DNA from: Ichthyophis bannanicus
Lineage: Eukaryota; Chordata; Amphibia; Gymnophiona; Ichthyophiidae
Assembly (NCBI GenBank): GCA_033557465.1
Contig: CM066035.1
Coordinates: 898,349,309-898,413,308 of the forward strand
Direction of reading: 5' to 3'
DNA length: 64,000 nucleotides
Within the stretch, counting starts at the first letter, position 1; every line of letters begins with the position of its first letter. This document shows positions 1 to 10,412 of this stretch, piece after piece. The position numbers were made by a program, and so were the translations under genes. The notes below the pieces were generated by a model. It saw only the letters and a program-made list of their open reading frames with translations. It had not been told where the DNA came from and made no database searches.

Positions 1-253
1 GGGAGCTTTGGGCCTGGAATCGGATTCCAGCGGCTAGAGGACATCCACCCCAGACGTTTGACCCCACTAGTCGGCACTCTGCATACCGGCCAAAGTAAAA
101 GTGTGCGCATACATTTATCTTGAAAACTGCCTGAGGATAAATCATGAAGCATTCATCAGTCTGTCTTTCTTGGTTTATGTAATTTTAGTAAACATTTTCT
201 GTAAGTAAAGCATCTTTTACACCCGGAAAAGGGCTCTTTGGTAATTGCCTGCC

Positions 254-410
254 AGAGACATAGTTTGAAAACAAAACTCCAAAGTCCCAATGTTAGTGAT
301 CACAATTAAAACTCAAGAAGACAAAAATCACCAATCCTCAGCATGAATCGTTTTTTGAAAAAGATTCATGCTGAGGATTGGTGATTTTTGTCTTCTAGAG
401 ACATAGTTTG
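254..410. repeat. Small fold-back insertion with 14-bp flanking duplication
   Basis: Two 34-bp arms (316-349 and 363-396) are perfect reverse complements and enclose a 13-base loop that itself is T-run then A-run. The insert 268-396 is bracketed by the direct repeat agagacatagtttg at 254-267 and 397-410, which reads as a 14-bp target-site duplication. The length of the duplication fits retrotransposition better than a cut-and-paste transposon. The family is not recognised; the fold-back layout resembles the larger insertions at 11635 and 46998. Confidence 0.7.
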
Positions 411-942
411 GACAGAGCAGACACTCGACGATGCGCAAGCTTTTGCAGCTCTTTTACTTGATTCTCTAAGAGACAACAAATTGAAGAAAACTTTTAAGAG
501 TATAAGACTGAAGTGTATTTTACCTTGCAAGTAAAAGGACAACAGAAAGAGGTGCATGAAAATCCACGGATGCACCTTAATCATTGTGGGTCCAACAAAA
601 ATGTTTATTTTTTCAGATATTCAAGCCTGTAATACAGGGTTCACTATAGTTATGTTTGAAGTTCACCCTGTCATTCGGAGAATTTGATTTAGGGCCTTAT
701 AAAATAGGCATAAAATAGATGCCTGTTTGGGACTTTCAGCCTTTTATAAAATTACACCTAAAAGATTTCATTTTAATTTCTTTAAGGGCTCTGATATCTG
801 TAGGGTGGACCTGTCATAAATGGTAATTTGTGGCATAAATCCCTAGCATGGAGATCTCTTGTCCACAGAAGATCCCGGTCCTGGGTATTCTCCCTTCTCC
901 TGAAGGATATGCTGATTCAGTAAGGGCAGCTGTAGTGAGATC
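411..942. other. Non-coding stretch, no feature seen
   Basis: AT-rich sequence with only short chance reading frames. No splice-bounded exon, repeat end or RNA gene is evident. Confidence 0.5.
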
Positions 943-1448
943 TATGGGTCCAATATTCAAAGGATTTATGCTCCTAACTTTGAGAGTTTTGAGCCCGATA
1001 TTCAACACTGGCAGCTAGTGCTAATAACATGACTCATCACTGGCGCTGAACAGGAAACCCGGATATTCAATTCCGGAGTCATATCCGGCCCCGACATTGA
1101 ATATTTGGGTTAGCCGCACAAAAACTGGGCAGTGGCGATATTGAGTCCCTGCCCAGATAGCGATATGCTACGGAAGTTAAGCCAGCATACCTGTGCCTAG
1201 CTTTCACCGCATATCACTAACCGGGCAGTAGCTCAATATTGCCGCTGACTGGATACCGATCGGCTACATTTCTGCTCTGCCCAGGAGTGCCCCCGACATG
1301 CTCTGAAGCCAAGCAGTTAGCATCGGGGTGTGTAGGGCCGGCCACCATAGACTAATCATGTTAGTACTACTGAATACCCTTTTCACCGCGATTAATGTGA
1401 TTAGCAGCTCTGCTAACCATGTTAATCACTTTGAATATTGGGCCCTAT
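943..1448. mobile_element. MITE with ggg(t/c)cc-aatattcaaa termini
   Basis: The ends gggtccaatattcaaa (946) and tttgaatattgggccc (ending 1445) form an inverted repeat with one mismatch, flanked by TAT on both sides (943-945, 1446-1448). A 3-bp duplication and GGGCC-type ends fit a PIF/Harbinger-like non-autonomous element. No coding capacity is seen. A second internal start-like motif (gcccgatattcaac, about 992) suggests a nested or duplicated end, and another appears near 1660. Confidence 0.55.
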
Positions 1449-1734
1449 GTTTCGAAATTGGCTTCTTTCTAAGTGCCTAAATATTTTCTTAAAATTTCTC
1501 TAAACTCCTAAATTTAGGAGCATAAAAAATGACTGGCAACAGAGGGGATTTAGGGAGGGGAAAAAAGTTAGGCGCCTAGCACTGTTTTTCAGCTCTAGGC
1601 ACTGAAACGAGGCTCATAAAGTCTGGCAAATGAATGCAAGCCTAAACTTAGGAGCAAAGGGCCCGATATTCAGTTCGGACGGCTATGCGCCACTATGGTG
1701 CATAGCTGTCCCCAAACCTCTAACCCCAGTCACA

Positions 1735-2025
1735 ATCATGCAAAAATCCTTCCTGTCTGTCCACGGGAGACTGGATTCCAGCAGACAGAACAGGAAGGGT
1801 CTTTGCCCTGATCACACTGGCAGGGATCCCATCCCCGCAGGCAGAAGAAAACCCTTCCTGTTCTGCTTGCTATAATCCAGTCTCCCGCACACAGACAGGA
1901 AGGGTCTTTGCCCTGATCACGCCGGCAGGGATCCCATCCCCGCAGGCAGAAAAAATCCCTTCCTGTTCTGCTTGCAAGAATCCAGTCTCCCGCACACAGA
2001 CAGGAAGGGTCTTTGTTGCGATAGC
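1735..2025. repeat. Tandem repeat, unit about 110 bp
   Basis: About two and a half units containing caggaagggtctttg, cagggatcccatccccgcag and cccttcctgttctgcttg recur with an offset of about 110-120 bases. Unit ends are partly complementary (caggaaggg / cccttcctg), so each unit can fold back. The reading frames across it on both strands are by-products of the repetition. Confidence 0.7.
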
Positions 2026-2972
2026 ATCTCTTCTTCTGCCTGTGGTGTATGGGATCCCTGCCACCTGCCACCCCGATTTTTGTTGGGGCCAGGGCCTGTG
2101 TGGCCCACCCCTTTCCGATGTCTATGACACAAGTGGCCTTATATATCTTCTCTTATCATTTTATGCAATTTTAAATCCTCCCCCTCCCCCCCTCACCCAA
2201 GTCAGTTCAGGCTCTTCCATCTTATTTTTGGTTGACTGGAAACGTTTTTAGTTTGGCATGTCGGTAACTCCTGCAAATGAGCTTTCTTTTTAACTACAGT
2301 AAACAGACCAGTCTGAGTTTGGATTTGCTGCCTGACGGTACTGGTGTGCAGAAGTGCCGAAGGGTTCAACCCCGACCACTCTCTCCATCAGAGGGCCACT
2401 CGCTGTACGAATATCAAAGCCTCACAAAAATATTTTAATATGAGCTGAAATCTGTTTGCCTCTTCTGCAAATCCTCAGGTTAGGAAATTGGAAATAATAT
2501 AGAATATGTTGGCAAGTAGAAACTATAAGGCCCAGATTAACAAATTCATTTAATCTCGGCCTTTCCCTTCAGTTTTTCACAGCTAGAGGTCCTCTGTGCT
2601 TATCCCAGGCTTTCCTGAATTCTGCTACTGATCTTGTCTCTGCTATGTCATCCACCCACCACCCTTTCTAGATCAAAAAGGGGGGGGGGGGGCATCTGTC
2701 CAGCTGTGCAAAATTTCAAGGGAAGTCCACCTCCTGACCAAAGAAGACAGAGAGGTCAACTCCAGGATTTGAAGACGGTGCTGAATTTAGCAGATTCTTA
2801 TTAAGTGCATGTTTTAACGGAGTGAACACATCTATTAATATCGCTTTGTCTGGGTATCCATGTGCATGTATCAGGTGCATGCCAGATAAATGCACCTAAT
2901 TTCTTCTACGAAGTCAGTAAGTAGTTTTTCATCTTGTTATTTAACCCAACATGTCTACATTTTCTTATTTAG
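2026..2972. other. Presumed intron upstream of the pentraxin exon
   Basis: No coding exon recognised. It includes a G-run near 2680 and ends in the 3' splice signal of the exon: a pyrimidine-rich stretch, then ttcttatttag at 2962-2972. Confidence 0.5.
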
Positions 2973-3587
2973 CTCGGGGGCAATTCCTGGGAGACTACAA
3001 AGCTGTTTTTAAGACTGCATGTAAAGAAACAATGGCATTGTCTTCAAAAGCCAACATGCCTCAACTTCAAGATTTCACAGTATGTCTTCACCTAAAGCTG
3101 ACATCAGACAGGCCCTGGACGGCATTTACTTACAAACCGAAAGCAAATGAGTCCTCCCGTGCAGACAGCTATGAACTTGGGCTAGCAGGAGACAGCGGAA
3201 ATCTGATAGTATGGATATTTGGCACACAGATAACCGTTCCCGAGAAACTTAGCTTACATACTTGGTATCAGACCTGCATCATATGGGCAAGCCGAAATCA
3301 AAAAATAGACTTGTCTATCAATGGGAAATCAGTTGAAAATAAGCATCTGAAAGGTAAATCAAGCTTGGCCGGAAATGGACTTTTATCACTTGGATGCTCC
3401 CAGTATCCCGGCATGAGCTCATCGGCCGCTGCTGTGGGACTTGTTGGCGAACTCTACTTGTTTAGGATGTGGAAAGGAGCACAGTCAGATTTTGAAGATT
3501 GTGTTGATGGTGATGTCATCCAATGGGACATGGAAGACTGGGTCTACAGCAATTCAACATTAGAAAAGGACAAGTCTCTGCAATGCG
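2973..3587 (+). CDS. Internal exon encoding a pentraxin domain of an adhesion GPCR (ADGRG4/GPR112-like)
   Basis: A 615-bp exon lies between a 3' splice site (ttcttatttag|CT) and a consensus 5' splice site (TGCG|gtaagt). Both junctions fall after the first base of a codon, so this is a phase 1-1 exon of about 205 residues. The open frame runs past both ends, and the ATG at 2951 is intronic, not a start. The product has pentraxin/laminin-G-like features: FTVCLHL, W-T-A-F-x-Y, ELGLAGD, the pair W-Y-x-x-C-I-I-W, G-N-G-L-L-S-L-G, G-E-L-Y-L-F-R-M-W, then CVDGDVIQW and a closing Cys. From memory of the families, the LGLAGD and C-x-D-G-x-x-x-W signatures fit the N-terminal pentraxin domain of ADGRG4 better than that of ADGRG6. 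In such receptors this domain lies outside the cell, ahead of the GAIN and seven-helix parts. No neighbouring exon was found, so the paralogue assignment is tentative. Confidence 0.82.
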
Positions 3588-4471
3588 GTAAGTCATTATC
3601 TTACATCAAGTCTCTTTATTTTCTACTGAACATGTTACAGCTGGTTAAGTCTTACATGCAGCAAGGTTTCTTTTTTTTTCTTTAAGAAAAGAAACACTGA
3701 AATCTTATGCAATGTTTACTGCTGTTTCAGAACAAATGCAAAGATGTACTTGCAAATATGCTATAGACAATGGTCTTGTGGAAAAATTGAGGTTCTAATC
3801 CATCTTCTATCAGTTCATCTTTAAGATTTTTAGGGAAAGGAAAATGGTTGTGTTGTTGAAAGCAAGAAGCTTGCAAGGCTGTTCAGTAAATATCCACTGC
3901 CCCAGGAAGGAGGAATGGTACCTGGCTTTCACCTTACAGCAACATCTGCTATCTGGTAGTGAATGCCTATATTATTTGATGACCTCCCCAGGAGGCTTGT
4001 GAATGCAGACTCAGTTCCCATGAGGCCTACTGGGCCAAATACTCAACACTGAGCAGCAATAATTTGCCAGACAAATAAAGAGAATAATTACAAGATAAAT
4101 AAATAAAAAAGAATGCCCCACTACTCCTGATGGTGTCGATCATGCTTATGATAACATATATCACAAGGTAACTTCACTCTCCAAACACCTATAGATGAAA
4201 GGAAGGCAAGAGGGTCAGCCCAGTGACTCAGTGATGGTGGTACACTCTACGGGTATAATTCCAGAGCCAGACCTTCTACTCCCTGGGCTGGCTGAAGATG
4301 GAGAGGCTGCGGAGGTAGTATTCATAGCCCCTGGGGACAGGGAGTCCTGTCATTGTATAATGATGACATCTAGAGGATGTAGTTAGGGAACTAAAATTGC
4401 AGGGCTCCAGAAGGAGCCCTGGAAGATGGCTGTTGGCTGGGGGCTGTCGCTGCAATGATTGGGCTACATGA
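3588..4471. other. Presumed intron downstream of the pentraxin exon
   Basis: Begins with a strong 5' splice site (gtaagt, 3588-3593). No further exon, RNA or clear repeat end was recognised before the hAT element at 4480. Confidence 0.5.
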
Positions 4472-5239
4472 GATGGGAGTAGGGTTGCCAACTTTTTCAC
4501 CGAGAAAAACCCGACACCTATGGCTCGCCATACTCCATCCATTCTCCGCCCCTGGTCCCAACCCTGCCCCGCCCCGGTCCCACCCCTGCCCCGCCCTCAG
4601 TCCCACCCACGCTGCACTCCAGCCCCACCCACAAAAATTACCGAGCGTAAGTGTAGGCTAACTCCCTTGGTCAGATAATAATTAAACTGGGAACCCCAAA
4701 AGCCAAATATGAAATGTACAACACTGGAGAAATAAAACTATAAAGTAATTTCCTCTTGCACTAAACAAAAACGCAAAGATGTTAGCAATACACACTTCCC
4801 AGACCAGACATATTCCAGTTAATAAATTCAAAATAAAAAGTATTTTTCTACCTTCTATTTGGGCATTTTATTTTTCAGCTGCAATTGCTCCAGTCACTTT
4901 CTTCTGGTTTCTTCGTGTCTTCTGCGAGCTATCCATTTGTCCTTTCCTCTCTTTTAGATGTTTTCCAATCTCTCTCTATATCTGCTTTAACATACTGATC
5001 ATTTCCCTTTTGCTCTTTCCCCCATTTCTTTCCTTATTCCTTTATCATCCACTCAAATTTCACCCTTCCATTCTCAATCCCCTCTTACTCTCCCAATACC
5101 CGGCCCATTGTAGACTTTTCTTCCACACAAAATATCTATCTTTTCCCCTCTCCATTCTCATTCTCCATCCCCATCCCCTTCTAGTCCTCCCCCAAAATCA
5201 AATCCCTTATAGTTCTAGGCCTATCCAGCATCCACTCCC

Positions 5240-6200
5240 TTCTAGTCCCATTCTCCCATGCCCCCACATCAGCCCATTTCCAGTCCTAGCCCCACATATG
5301 CTCTTTTCCAGTTCCATTCCAGCCCCCCATCAGCCAATTTCCACTCCAAGCTCCCCCATCAGCCAATTTCCAATCCTAGCCCCCTCGTCAGCCCACTTCC
5401 AGTCCTATTCCAGCCCCCATCAGCCCATTTCCAGTCCTATTCCAGCTCTTCATCAGCCCATTTCCAGTGCTAACCCTCCCATCACAGGCCATTTCCAGTC
5501 CTAGCCCCGCCCCAAATCACAGCTCATTTCCAGTCCAAGTCCCCCCATCACAGCCTCTTTCCAGTCCTAGCCACCCCCCACCATCACAGCCTCTTTCCAG
5601 TCCTAGCCCCCCCCCCACCATCAAAGCCCATTTGCAGTTCTAGTCCCCCCCAGCCATCACAGCCCATCTGCAGTCCTAGCCCCCCTAATCACAGCCTATT
5701 TCCAGTCCAAGTTCCCCCTACCCCCACCATAGCCCAATTCCAGTCCAGGCCCTCCCCCATAGCCCATTTCCAGTCCAGGTACATCCCCCACCCCATAGCC
5801 CAATTCCAGTCTAGGTGCCCCCATGGCCCAGTTCCAGTCCAGGTCCCCCCCCCATAGCCCATTTCCAGTCCTAATCACAGCCTAGTTCCAGTCCAATTTA
5901 CGCCTCACTCCACCATAGCCCAATTCCAGTCCAGGCCCCCCCCCCATAGCCCATTTCCAGTCCAGGTACACCCCCACTCCATAGCCCAAGTCCAGTCTAG
6001 GTCCCCCCATAGCCCATTTCCAGTCCAGGTCCCCCCCCAGCTCAATTCCAGTCCAGTCCCCCCCTCATAGCCTATTTCCAGTCCAGGTCCCCCCATAGCC
6101 CATTTCCAGTCCAGGTACACCCCATCACAGCCCATCCATCCTTGGCCTCCCCCCCCATCAAAGCCCATTTGTAGTCCTCGCCTCCCCCCCAACCCCGCCC
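5240..6200. repeat. Pyrimidine-rich minisatellite inside hAT copy 1
   Basis: Degenerate tandem units of roughly 22-32 bp built on cccatttccagtcc(t/a) separated by C-runs of variable length. All long frames here, on either strand, come from repetition and are low-complexity. Confidence 0.85.
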
Positions 6201-6267
6201 AACCCCTCCTTGGCCTCCCCCCCCCCCCCCCAGCCTCCCCCGGCCAGCCCCGCGGCTGTTTGAGGTG

Positions 6268-6527
6268 CCTCAGAGGGAGCCGGGGAAGCCCACGCGAGGC
6301 CCCGGCTCCCTCTGTACAACCGCCAGCGTGAAAATCTTTTGCATTCACGCTGGCGGTTGTTTCTGTGAATCCGCGAATGCTGGGAAAGGTTAAAGGGCAT
6401 TGCCTTTAACCTTTCCCAGCAATCGCGGCTTCACAGAAACAGCCGCTAGCGTGAAGGAAAAAGATCTTCACGCTGGCGGTTGTACAGAGGGAGCCGGGGC
6501 CTCGCGCAGGCTTCCCCGGCTCCCTCC
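6268..6527. repeat. GC-rich palindrome at right end of hAT copy 1
   Basis: Imperfect inverted repeat centred near 6400. The outer motif is gagggagccgggg, then a tgtacaaccgccagcgtga hairpin, then the inner motif gctgggaaaggttaaaggc. Each arm is about 125 bp. In the second hAT copy (22247-22400) most of the left arm is missing. Confidence 0.75.
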
Positions 6528-6711
6528 CCCGCGGACTTCGGGAGTCGGGAGAAAAGCCGTTTTTTTGCTCTGGCCACTCCCGATCTTGTGGCCAGAGCAA
6601 AAAACCAGCTTTTCCATGGCCAGTTTTACATCTCTGCCGGCAGCCAGCCTGGCCATGGAAAAACCGGCCAGGCCGGCTGAAAACCGGCCGGTTGGCAACC
6701 CTAGATGGGAG

Positions 6712-7528
6712 GTCAAATAAAATAGTGCAAAGAATGTCCAGGTACAGTAACTGCATATGAAGGTTCATAGTGCTGGATCCCAGTCCCTGTTCTGATTAAA
6801 TTAGACACTGTAAAGAGCAGGAGGAAATAAAAGGGAGACAACAACTGGACACTACCAGACAGGAAAGAGACTCAGCAACAACTGGGCTCAGTATTTGGAA
6901 TGTTTTATGAGGTTAGCAGGATCTGCTGACTGGATAAACTCTGGTGAGCCCGAGATTCAGTGGCACTATCCAGATAATGGCAATTATATCAGCATTGCTC
7001 TCCAGTTACGTATCCACATAACTTGAGAAAGGTAAAAGCTGTTCTAAGTGTAGGTGGACTGGTGATCCGGACAGCCACTACTGCTGACTGCAAAATAACG
7101 ATAATCTGCGGTAGCTGCTCTCCGGATACTGATGATGAATATTCACGTTTACTTTACCTGTGGCACCTTGACTGCCGTGGGCTCACTATCAGCCAGAATC
7201 ATGTCTAAAGATCTGAAAGTTGTCAAATGCTAGAACAAAGTGGCACAGAAAGCTGCTTGGCAATGTTTCCTCTATCTGTTAGGGTGTCCAACGCCCACAT
7301 TTTACTGTTAGGTGTGATGCAGCAATCTCACAGTTTAAATCAATTGGCATAGGTGGGTCCCCAGGAGTCCTACAGATCCTGCTTGTCCCAAGTGATTAAA
7401 CCGAGAAATTGTTTCCACATGCCTGAGAGTAGAACTCGAATGGAGGATTCCCATGCATCTTAAAGGGAACATTGATCAAAAGAGGTCTCCCCAATAGAAA
7501 AGGAGATAATTTTTCTGTAATTTATTTT
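6712..7528. other. Non-coding stretch, no clear feature
   Basis: No exon or coding repeat was recognised. The part 6905-7150 has MITE-like composition (tatccagataa and tccggatac motifs) but no paired ends that I can define. Confidence 0.4.
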
Positions 7529-10150
7529 ATTTATTTATTTAATAGTATTTCTATACCGCCTTATCTTACAATCAAGGCGGTATCACAGCAAAACAATCAA
7601 GAGAGGTGATAGTGTTTTCATGCAGTGAGGGTTATATCGTAGTTTGAGTGTAAGATGTGTTGTGAGTTTGATTAGGTTGAGCTATGTACATTGTGCGCTA
7701 TGATACATCATGTGCTATAATACATTCTTCTATACCCAACATGTGCCGTTATACATTCTCTTATCAGTGGGTCTGAGGGGGGAAGGTTGGTCGTTCCTGG
7801 TAGTTAGATCATGTAATGTGTCCATAGTGTTCTTTGAACAGCATTGTCTTCAGCTGTTTGCGAAAGTCTTTGAGGTCCGTCGTTGCTCTCAGATCGTCTG
7901 GGAGGGTGTTCCAGATTGTTGGGGCAGCTAGAGAGAGTACTCTTTCTGTAGTGTCCTTGCGTGTTTTTCTGACATCTCTAGAGGTGTTGACTCGGTTGGA
8001 GGTTCCTCTTCTTCTTGGGCGTGTGCTGGTGTCTGGTTGTATGAGGGTGTGCAGGCTGTTGGCTGAAGTGTGTTGTTTGATCTTGAATATGTTTATGATT
8101 GTTTTGTATTTGATGCGTGAAATGATTGGGAGCCAGTGTAGGTCTTTCAGAACGGGTGTGATGTGTTCATGTCTTGTTGATCCAGATATTATGCGGGCTG
8201 CCGTGTTTTGTGCTAGCTGTAGTGGTTTGAGCGTTTGTTTTGCTAGTCCAAGGTAGATTGGGTTGCAGAAGTCCAATAAGGGGGTAATTAGTGCTTGGCA
8301 TACAGTACGGAAGTGCTCAGTGGCGAGGAGGGGTTTAAGTCTTCTGATGATTCTCATCCTGTAGTATGCATTTTTGATTGTTTTGCTTACGTGTGCTTTG
8401 AGATTCAGTTCATTGTCCAGGGTCACTCCGAGGTATTTTACTTCTGTTTTTATTGGTATGGTTGTGTTTTGTATCTTGATGTCCGGTGGGTGGCTGAAGT
8501 CTGGGTTATGAGTGATGATTAGTGCCTCAGTCTTGCTGTAGTTGAATTCGAGGTTGTTGTTTTTACACCATATTGTCATTTGTGTGAGGCAGTTTGTTAT
8601 TTTAGAGTAGTCTGGGTTGTCAACTGAGATAGGTGTGTATATCATGATATCGTCTGCATAGATTGTATATTGAATGCTGTTCTCTTTCAGGATGTCGCAT
8701 ATTGGCTGGATGTAGATGTTAAACAGTAGTGCTGAGAGTGCGGATCCTTGTGGTACTCCTTCGAGGACTTTTATGGGTCGAGATGTGTTGTGGCCTATCT
8801 TGACCTGTATCTGCCTGTCGGTTAGGTATGAGTGGAACCATTTTAAGGTGGGGCCATGTAGCCCAATGTTTTCTAGTCTTTCCAGGAGAGTTTTGTGGTC
8901 TACTGTGTCAAATGCTGAAGAGATGTCAATGAAGATCATTATGATTCCATTCTTAGTGTTGTCTATGGTTCGGAGGATGCTGTCGAAGAGGTAAATCAGT
9001 AATGTTTCGACTCCATGATTGTGGCGAAAACCGTGTTGGTTGTTATCCAGTGGTGCATGGTTGTCAATGTGTTCTTGTAGTTGGTGTTGTACTGTTTTTT
9101 CGATGATTTTTGCCAGAAAGGGTATGCTGGATATTGGTCGGTATGCTGCCGGGTTGTTCTTGTCGAGAGTTGTTTTCTTTGGGATCGGTCTTACTGTGGC
9201 GAGCTTTAGTTGATTTGGCATGAGTCCTTGAGTGAGGGAGTTGTGCACTATGTTGTGTATGATGTGGATGAAGCTTGATTTTGTGGCTTTGATCCATGAG
9301 ACTGGGCAAGGGTCTGAAGGAGCGGTGCTTGTATTGATTGTGGAGATGATGTGGGAGAGCTGCTCTGTTGATTGTGGGCAGAATGTGTCGCAGGTCTTGG
9401 GGTGCGAGATAGGCTTCGTGGGTGCGCTATGTCTTGTTTGCTCTGCAGAGTGAAATTTTTCCTCGATGTGGTCAGCAAATTTTTGCGGGTCTATTTGTAC
9501 TTCATTTTCTGTCCTTTGCTCTTTTGTGAGGCTTTTCACGATTTCAAATAGCTCTCTGGGCTTGTTGATGGAGGTGTTTATTATGTTTGTATGGTATTCT
9601 CTCTTTGAATGGTTGATGTGTTCATTGTATTGTCTTTGCTTTGTTAGGTATAGTTGCTGGTTGTCAGGTGCCTTGGTCTTTCTCCATTTCCGTTCTATCT
9701 TTCTGAGTTCCCTTTTTTCTTGTCGCATGGTTTTTGAGTACCACGGCTTGTGTAGTAGCTTGTTGTGACGGTGTTTCTTGGGTCTCTTATCTGTTGCTTT
9801 GGTGGTGTTAGCTAGAGTGCTGTTCCAGTTGGTTATTTGAGCCTCCAGGTTGTCTGTTTCTGTGGTCAGTTGTTGTATCGTGTCTTGTAGGAATGTGTCC
9901 CTGTCGAAGTTCTTGAATCGTCTTTGTGCAGGTGCATTGTCTGAGCGTTCGTTTAGATTGTCTTTTTGTAGTAGCGTCTTTATCTCGATTAAGTAGTGGT
10001 CTGACCACGGAACTGGGGTGATGGTAGGTGTTGAAATTAGACCTCTTTATGTTAGGTCATTGGTTGCGAAGATGAGGTCTGGGGATGAACAGTGTCTGTG
10101 CGCAGGGGCATCGACTATTTGGGTGAACTGAAGGGAAGTCATTGCTTGTA
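7529..10150 (-). mobile_element. L2-clade LINE, 5'-truncated, minus strand
   Basis: Reading the minus strand, the element enters within the C-terminal part of the APE endonuclease, passes through the reverse transcriptase, and ends at 7529 in AAATAAAT repeats. Just before the tail is a stem-loop (accgccttgattg ... ataaggcggtat, 7545-7580). This 3' stem-loop and the C-terminal HITPVL-x-x-LHWLP motif are typical of L2-clade LINEs. It is cut off 5' near 10150, as expected of incomplete reverse transcription. Confidence 0.85.
7809..10046 (-). CDS. LINE endonuclease C-terminus plus reverse transcriptase (open frame)
   Basis: From a TAA at 10047-10049 the minus-strand frame stays open for about 746 codons to the stop at 7809. 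The first Met inside this stretch is at 9728 and gives 639 residues. Upstream of that Met lies PVPWSDHYLIE, the conserved SDH end of the APE endonuclease. Counting from Met 9728, RT motifs are YRPIS (196-200), F-I-D-I-S-S-A-F-D (266-274), GVPQGS (324-329) and the catalytic YADD (357-360). The C-terminal region has HITPVLKDLHWLP, usual in L2-clade proteins. The protein would bind its own mRNA and prime cDNA synthesis at a nicked chromosomal site. It is probably immobile because of the 5' truncation and the upstream stop, but the RT part has no internal break. Confidence 0.8.
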   Translation of the reverse strand, partial: RGLISTPTITPVPWSDHYLIEIKTLLQKDNLNERSDNAPAQRRFKNFDRDTFLQDTIQQLTTETDNLEAQITNWNSTLANTTKATDKRPKKHRHNKLLHKPWYSKTMRQEKRELRKIERKWRKTKAPDNQQLYLTKQRQYNEHINHSKREYHTNIINTSINKPRELFEIVKSLTKEQRTENEVQIDPQKFADHIEEKFHSAEQTRHSAPTKPISHPKTCDTFCPQSTEQLSHIISTINTSTAPSDPCPVSWIKATKSSFIHIIHNIVHNSLTQGLMPNQLKLATVRPIPKKTTLDKNNPAAYRPISSIPFLAKIIEKTVQHQLQEHIDNHAPLDNNQHGFRHNHGVETLLIYLFDSILRTIDNTKNGIIMIFIDISSAFDTVDHKTLLERLENIGLHGPTLKWFHSYLTDRQIQVKIGHNTSRPIKVLEGVPQGSALSALLFNIYIQPICDILKENSIQYTIYADDIMIYTPISVDNPDYSKITNCLTQMTIWCKNNNLEFNYSKTEALIITHNPDFSHPPDIKIQNTTIPIKTEVKYLGVTLDNELNLKAHVSKTIKNAYYRMRIIRRLKPLLATEHFRTVCQALITPLLDFCNPIYLGLAKQTLKPLQLAQNTAARIISGSTRHEHITPVLKDLHWLPIISRIKYKTIINIFKIKQHTSANSLHTLIQPDTSTRPRRRGTSNRVNTSRDVRKTRKDTTERVLSLAAPTIWNTLPDDLRATTDLKDFRKQLKTMLFKEHYGHIT

Positions 10151-10206
10151 AGTAATGACTCTAATGTAAGTAATGGTCAGATTTCACATTAAGTACTGTG
10201 TTCAGC

Positions 10207-10412
10207 CTAGAGCAGAGGTTCTCAACCCAGTGCTGGGACACACCTAGCCAGTCAGGTTTTCGGGATAGCTACAATGAATATGCATGAGAGAGATCTGCAT
10301 GCACGGCTTCCATTGTATACAGATCTCTGTCATGCATATTCATTGTGGTTATCCTGAAAACGTAACTAGCTAGGTGTGTCCCCAGGACTGGCTTGAGGAT
10401 CCCTGGTCTGGA
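10207..10412. mobile_element. Palindromic hAT-type MITE
   Basis: Nearly self-complementary element. It opens with cagaggttctcaacccagt, contains gaatatgcatgagagagatc and its mirror near the centre, and closes with ggcttgaggatccctg. Short relatives appear at 57199-57355 and 59040-59290. There is no coding capacity. Flanks gcctagag and gtctggag agree at 6 of 8 bases, compatible with an aged hAT duplication. Confidence 0.65.

Larger units (their letters stand above)
4472..6711. mobile_element. Non-autonomous hAT transposon, copy 1 (2224 bp)
   Basis: The element spans 4480-6703 with terminal inverted repeats TAGGGTTGCCAAC / GTTGGCAACCCTA and a perfect 8-bp target duplication gatgggag (4472-4479, 6704-6711). 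An 8-bp duplication is the hallmark of the hAT superfamily. It encodes no transposase. It contains an AT-rich part (4680-4900), a pyrimidine-rich minisatellite (about 5240-6200), a GC-rich palindrome centred near 6400, and hairpins made from gccagagcaaaaa and ccatggaaaa motifs near the right end. A close relative lies at 20337-22584, and the internal part recurs at 30476-31915. Confidence 0.88.

Noticed and set aside
2951..3685. A 244-codon single-exon gene starting at ATG 2951
   Set aside because: The first seven codons are intronic polypyrimidine sequence and the last 32 run past a consensus gtaagt into intron; the domain fits exactly between the splice sites.
5240..6200. CRISPR-like array of short repeats
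   Set aside because: Eukaryotic minisatellite: units are degenerate, spacers are C-runs, and there are no cas genes.
5258..6348. Proline-rich and glycine/tryptophan-rich frames on both strands
   Set aside because: They are translations of a C-rich minisatellite; composition and periodicity are those of the repeat.
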